DNA from: Tanypteryx hageni | Taxonomy: Eukaryota > Arthropoda > Insecta > Odonata > Petaluridae | Direction: 5' to 3' | DNA length: 64,000 bases | NCBI GenBank assembly: GCA_028673005.1 | Contig: CM054112.1 | Span: 192,437,518 to 192,501,517, forward strand | Shown here: one piece after another, positions 63,183 through 64,000 of the stretch | Layout of the letters: each line of letters begins with the position of its first letter | Position numbering within the stretch: position 1 is the stretch's first letter | Made by a program: the position numbers and the translations under genes | The notes under the pieces: generated by a model | Told to the model about the DNA's origin: nothing | Database searches by the model: none | Seen by the model: only the letters and a program-made list of their open reading frames with translations

Positions 63183-63311
63183 TTATGGCCTTTCTCCAGA
63201 ACTTTCTTTCATTTCTTCCTTCCAAACATCCTCCTGAACTTGTTGCCACTTAGCCACAAGTGATGAAACTGATTTCTTCTTCAGTGAAAGAGCAGGAGCC
63301 AACTTCGGTTG
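63183..63311 (-). CDS. Terminal exon resembling formin-binding protein 4 (FNBP4)
   Basis: After a TTCCAG acceptor the minus strand codes QPKLAPALSLKKKSVSSLVA, KWQQVQEDVWKEEMKESSGE and RP, then TAA: 42 residues. The 'SSLVxKWQxxQ' pattern resembles the C-terminal region of FNBP4, a WW-domain protein that binds formin proline-rich regions. Lysine-rich then acidic composition and a clean acceptor with an open frame to a stop support a real last exon. All other exons would lie right of the window. A single short exon is weak evidence for identity; another SLV-KWQ protein is possible. Confidence 0.5.
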   Translation of the reverse strand, partial: QPKLAPALSLKKKSVSSLVAKWQQVQEDVWKEEMKESSGERP

Positions 63312-63930
63312 CTGGAAGATACAAAATCAAAGTATACAATAATTTAAACAATGCTAAAAATATAAAGCAATGTACAGAAAAAAATAAACAATGATCATAT
63401 AATGCACAAGTATCACATCACTGGAAACCAAAGTTAATTGTATCAGTGTGCAGTGGGAGGTTGCTTAATAAAAATAAGCTATACAGTGCCTAGAAATCAC
63501 AAAATTTGTGGAAGTGAGATCAAGCTGGCAGGACAAGGTCCTCTAAGACAGTGTTTATCAACCTTTATAGAGTCGCAGACCCACTATGATAAAGTGACCA
63601 GACATCCCACATTACGATGGAAAGTCCAGCACTGGAAAGTGACCAGACTTCTAGCATTAGGCTGGACAGTCCAGCTTTAATGTTTTTTAATATAATGGCC
63701 ATGGTCATCTGGATATCGTCTAAATAAATGGTTACTAATTACTGAATTTGCAAGATCGATTCCTCACTTTACTTAGAACTCAGATCTTTACGGCCTGGAG
63801 GTTATTTTTATTGGACATTGTTATATCCGCTGCTTCACCTTTTCCTCACTCTACGTAGTTCCTCTTTCCTATTTATATTGCCCACCCCTCTGTTTTCTTG
63901 CTTGCTGTTTCTCAATTGCGACAATGTAAA

Positions 63931-64000
63931 AGGCGCATCCAGAAAGTAAGTACCGATCGCGCATACCGGCCACGCAGTTGGCAGGAGTGGGGGTACGCCT
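63931..64000 (+). mobile_element. Probable start of another mariner, cut by window edge
   Basis: The sequence GGCGCATCCAGAAAGTAAGT, then ACCGAT, resembles the terminal repeat of known insect mariner elements. The body lies outside the window, so only the terminus supports the call. Confidence 0.4.

Overview
The window is nuclear DNA of an animal, almost certainly an arthropod and probably an insect (inference). The reasons are AT-rich sequence, spliced genes with short coding exons in kilobase-scale introns, and a dense mix of mariner, Tc1, piggyBac, hAT, pogo/Tigger, LINE and tRNA-SINE copies. No sequence suggests a prokaryote, plasmid or virus.

Three host genes are supported. (1) A PHRF1 orthologue (PHD and RING finger protein) occupies most of the left 47 kb on the minus strand. 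I could join 15 coding exons in phase, from the start codon at 47160 to an exon ending at 2468, giving 2780 codons. The last exon or exons lie left of the window. The gene has a RING finger, a PHD finger, one 5.9-kb exon coding acidic, KSD-repeat and Arg/Ser-rich sequence, and a conserved C-terminal helical segment. (2) RpS13 (ribosomal protein uS15) lies head-to-head with PHRF1 at 47788-49538 on the plus strand. It is complete: four exons, 151 aa, and its first intron has a GC donor. (3) A minus-strand terminal exon at 63183-63311 resembles the C-terminus of FNBP4 (formin-binding protein 4); the rest of that gene is right of the window.

Everything else recognisable is transposon. In the PHRF1 introns, left to right, lie: a ZMYM1-like hAT cut by the window edge; a Tc1-like element carrying two hAT MITEs; a Tigger fragment; tandem repeats; a Ty3/gypsy-type RT fragment joined to a broken piggyBac; a complete-ended but dead mariner; a SINE; THAP and SWIM-like relics; a second piggyBac with three in-frame stops; an inverted pair of ~1-kb repeats; a hAT nested in a hAT; two TA-flanked non-autonomous elements; and a ZMYM1-like hAT with a perfect 8-bp target duplication.

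Between RpS13 and the FNBP4-like exon lies a degenerate LINE. It is broken by a tRNA-SINE compound, a hAT MITE and another dispersed repeat. To its right are a composite hAT and a Tigger copy.

The host genes are not an operon or pathway. The notable features are the enlarged PHRF1, the shared PHRF1/RpS13 promoter region, the GC-AG intron and the unusually legible nesting of transposons. I found no convincing undescribed system.
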